Source: Methyloligella sp. (GTDB lineage: Bacteria > Pseudomonadota > Alphaproteobacteria > Rhizobiales > JALUTE01). Taken from it: a stretch of 6,558 bases of DNA. This document shows positions 5,894-6,558 of this stretch, in pieces; the stretch's first letter is position 1, and every line of letters begins with the position of its first letter. The stretch covers positions 1 to 6,558 of the forward strand of contig JALUTE010000038.1 in NCBI GenBank assembly GCA_027058255.1, read 5' to 3'. A program made the translations under genes and the position numbers. The notes beneath the pieces were generated by a model. That model was not told the origin of the DNA and searched no databases. It was given only the letters and a program-made list of their open reading frames with translations.

Positions 5894-6433
5894 TCAATCC
5901 ACCTTGGCGGGTGCGGGCGCGTCGGTGCCCGCCTGCGCGCCATCCCGCACATAGCCCGTCACGGAGGTGACGGCGTCGCGCGGAAGGCCGGCAATGTTGC
6001 TCATGGTCCGGATGCCCTGGGTGCGCAGGGCGCACAGAACCTGTTGCGCCGTGTCGCGATTGAGGCCGCGCTGGCGAACGAGATCGACGATCTGGCCGGC
6101 GAAGCTCGGCATCAGGCTCGAGGCGATGTCCTCGCTCGCCCGCGTCTGGGGTGCAGGCGAAGGCGCCGGCTCGCGCGTGCCGGAAAACAGACTCGTGACG
6201 CGGGTGCCGATGCCCGTCACCACGCTCCACACGCCCTCGGCCATGGGGCGCACGGGGCTCACAGGCCAGCCCGAGGCGCGCGACACCTCGCCATCGGATG
6301 TCAACGCTTGCCAGCTCGCGCGCAAGTCGCTGTCTCGCCACATCAGATAGACGTCGCGCTCGCTCAGCGTGGTCACGATCATTGCGAGGGAAAGCCCCCC
6401 GGCCAGCACGGCCGGGACGATCCAGTTTCTCAT
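5894..6433 (-). CDS. Uncharacterised membrane-anchored protein of 179 residues
   Basis: I do not recognise this protein. It begins MRNWIVPAVLAGGLSLAMIV, a single hydrophobic segment (residues 4-22) after a short basic start, so it is probably an inner-membrane protein with its bulk in the periplasm, or less likely an exported one. Residues 23-85 contain YLMWRDSDLRASWQAL and a run of Val, Gly and Thr. A Pro- and Ala-rich linker follows (residues 88-98), then a probably helical domain at about residues 103-165 with PSFAGQIVDLVRQRGL and QQVLCALRTQGIRTMSNIAG; Cys134 is the only cysteine. The end is again Ala-Pro rich. AGGGGG lies 10 nt before the ATG, a usable ribosome site. It is convergent with the SDR gene. 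Codons end mostly in G or C and the composition is protein-like, unlike the Arg- and His-rich overlapping frames on the same strand. Confidence 0.7.
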   Translation of the reverse strand: MRNWIVPAVLAGGLSLAMIVTTLSERDVYLMWRDSDLRASWQALTSDGEVSRASGWPVSPVRPMAEGVWSVVTGIGTRVTSLFSGTREPAPSPAPQTRASEDIASSLMPSFAGQIVDLVRQRGLNRDTAQQVLCALRTQGIRTMSNIAGLPRDAVTSVTGYVRDGAQAGTDAPAPAKVD

Positions 6434-6531
6434 GTCGGGAGTGCCCCCTGGAATTGCGTCTTGTCGTTCGATCGTCGCGAATCGGCAAACCCCTTGCCGA
6501 GCGCGCCCTCTATGGCGATCCGCTTGCGGCG

Positions 6532-6546
6532 GAAATGTGACATTTC
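6532..6546. promoter_or_regulatory. GAAATGT-G-ACATTTC palindrome, possible operator
   Basis: A perfect 7-nt inverted repeat (6532-6538 and 6540-6546) around one G, about 100 nt upstream of the minus-strand gene and close to the window edge. It is AT-rich against a GC-rich background, as expected of a repressor or activator site. Nearby are two further small palindromes: CGGCAA (6483-6488) with TTGCCG (6494-6499), and CCGCTTGCGG (6520-6529). The regulator is unknown, and the gene controlled may lie outside the window. Confidence 0.3.
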
Positions 6547-6558
6547 GTCGAGTATCCC

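Noticed and set aside
5394..6488. A 364-codon minus-strand frame overlapping the 179-residue gene and the SDR
   Set aside because: The product is Arg- and His-rich with no hydrophobic or domain pattern, and it overlaps the catalytic half of the SDR gene. The 179-residue frame has an anchor segment and normal composition.

Overview
The window is GC-rich throughout, with strongly GC-ending codons. Its order of radA, cvpA and purF, followed after one extra gene by a short-chain dehydrogenase, is as I recall common in Alphaproteobacteria. A cloverleaf palindromic repeat of the sort scattered through many alphaproteobacterial genomes, and a PurF of the form typical there, fit the same placement. 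A member of the Hyphomicrobiales or a near relative is likely; I cannot name a genus.

Layout. 1-854: the 3' end of radA (recombination and repair ATPase). 855-984: a leader with a tandem TGATCATT element. 985-1677: cvpA, a four-helix inner-membrane protein. 1696-3213: purF, first enzyme of de novo purine synthesis, 18 nt behind cvpA and probably in one transcript with it. 3214-3463: a 250-nt gap with a small hairpin, a TTGACA box and a strong Shine-Dalgarno. 3464-4582: an exported TAXI-type solute-binding protein with an unusual C-terminal tail of six 11-residue repeats, starting at TTG. 4583-4890: a 308-nt gap with two structured elements, an 87-nt perfect four-armed palindromic repeat and a 26-nt perfect palindrome that may be a terminator. 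4891-5655: a short-chain dehydrogenase/reductase. 5656-5893: a gap between convergent genes with overlapping GC hairpins. 5894-6433, minus strand: an uncharacterised membrane-anchored protein of 179 residues. 6434-6558: its upstream region, with a 15-nt palindrome near the window edge.

How the genes work together. RadA, PurF and the dehydrogenase are soluble housekeeping-type proteins; CvpA is a membrane protein traditionally co-transcribed with purF. The TAXI gene has its own leader and is separated from its neighbours by long non-coding gaps, so it looks like an independent unit placed between purF and the dehydrogenase. No TRAP permease gene is visible beside it. I see no defence system, CRISPR array, RNA gene or insertion sequence. 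The most unusual items are the repeat-tailed TAXI protein, the four-way-junction repeat, and an island of AT-ending codons near the end of radA that could hide a promoter for cvpA-purF.
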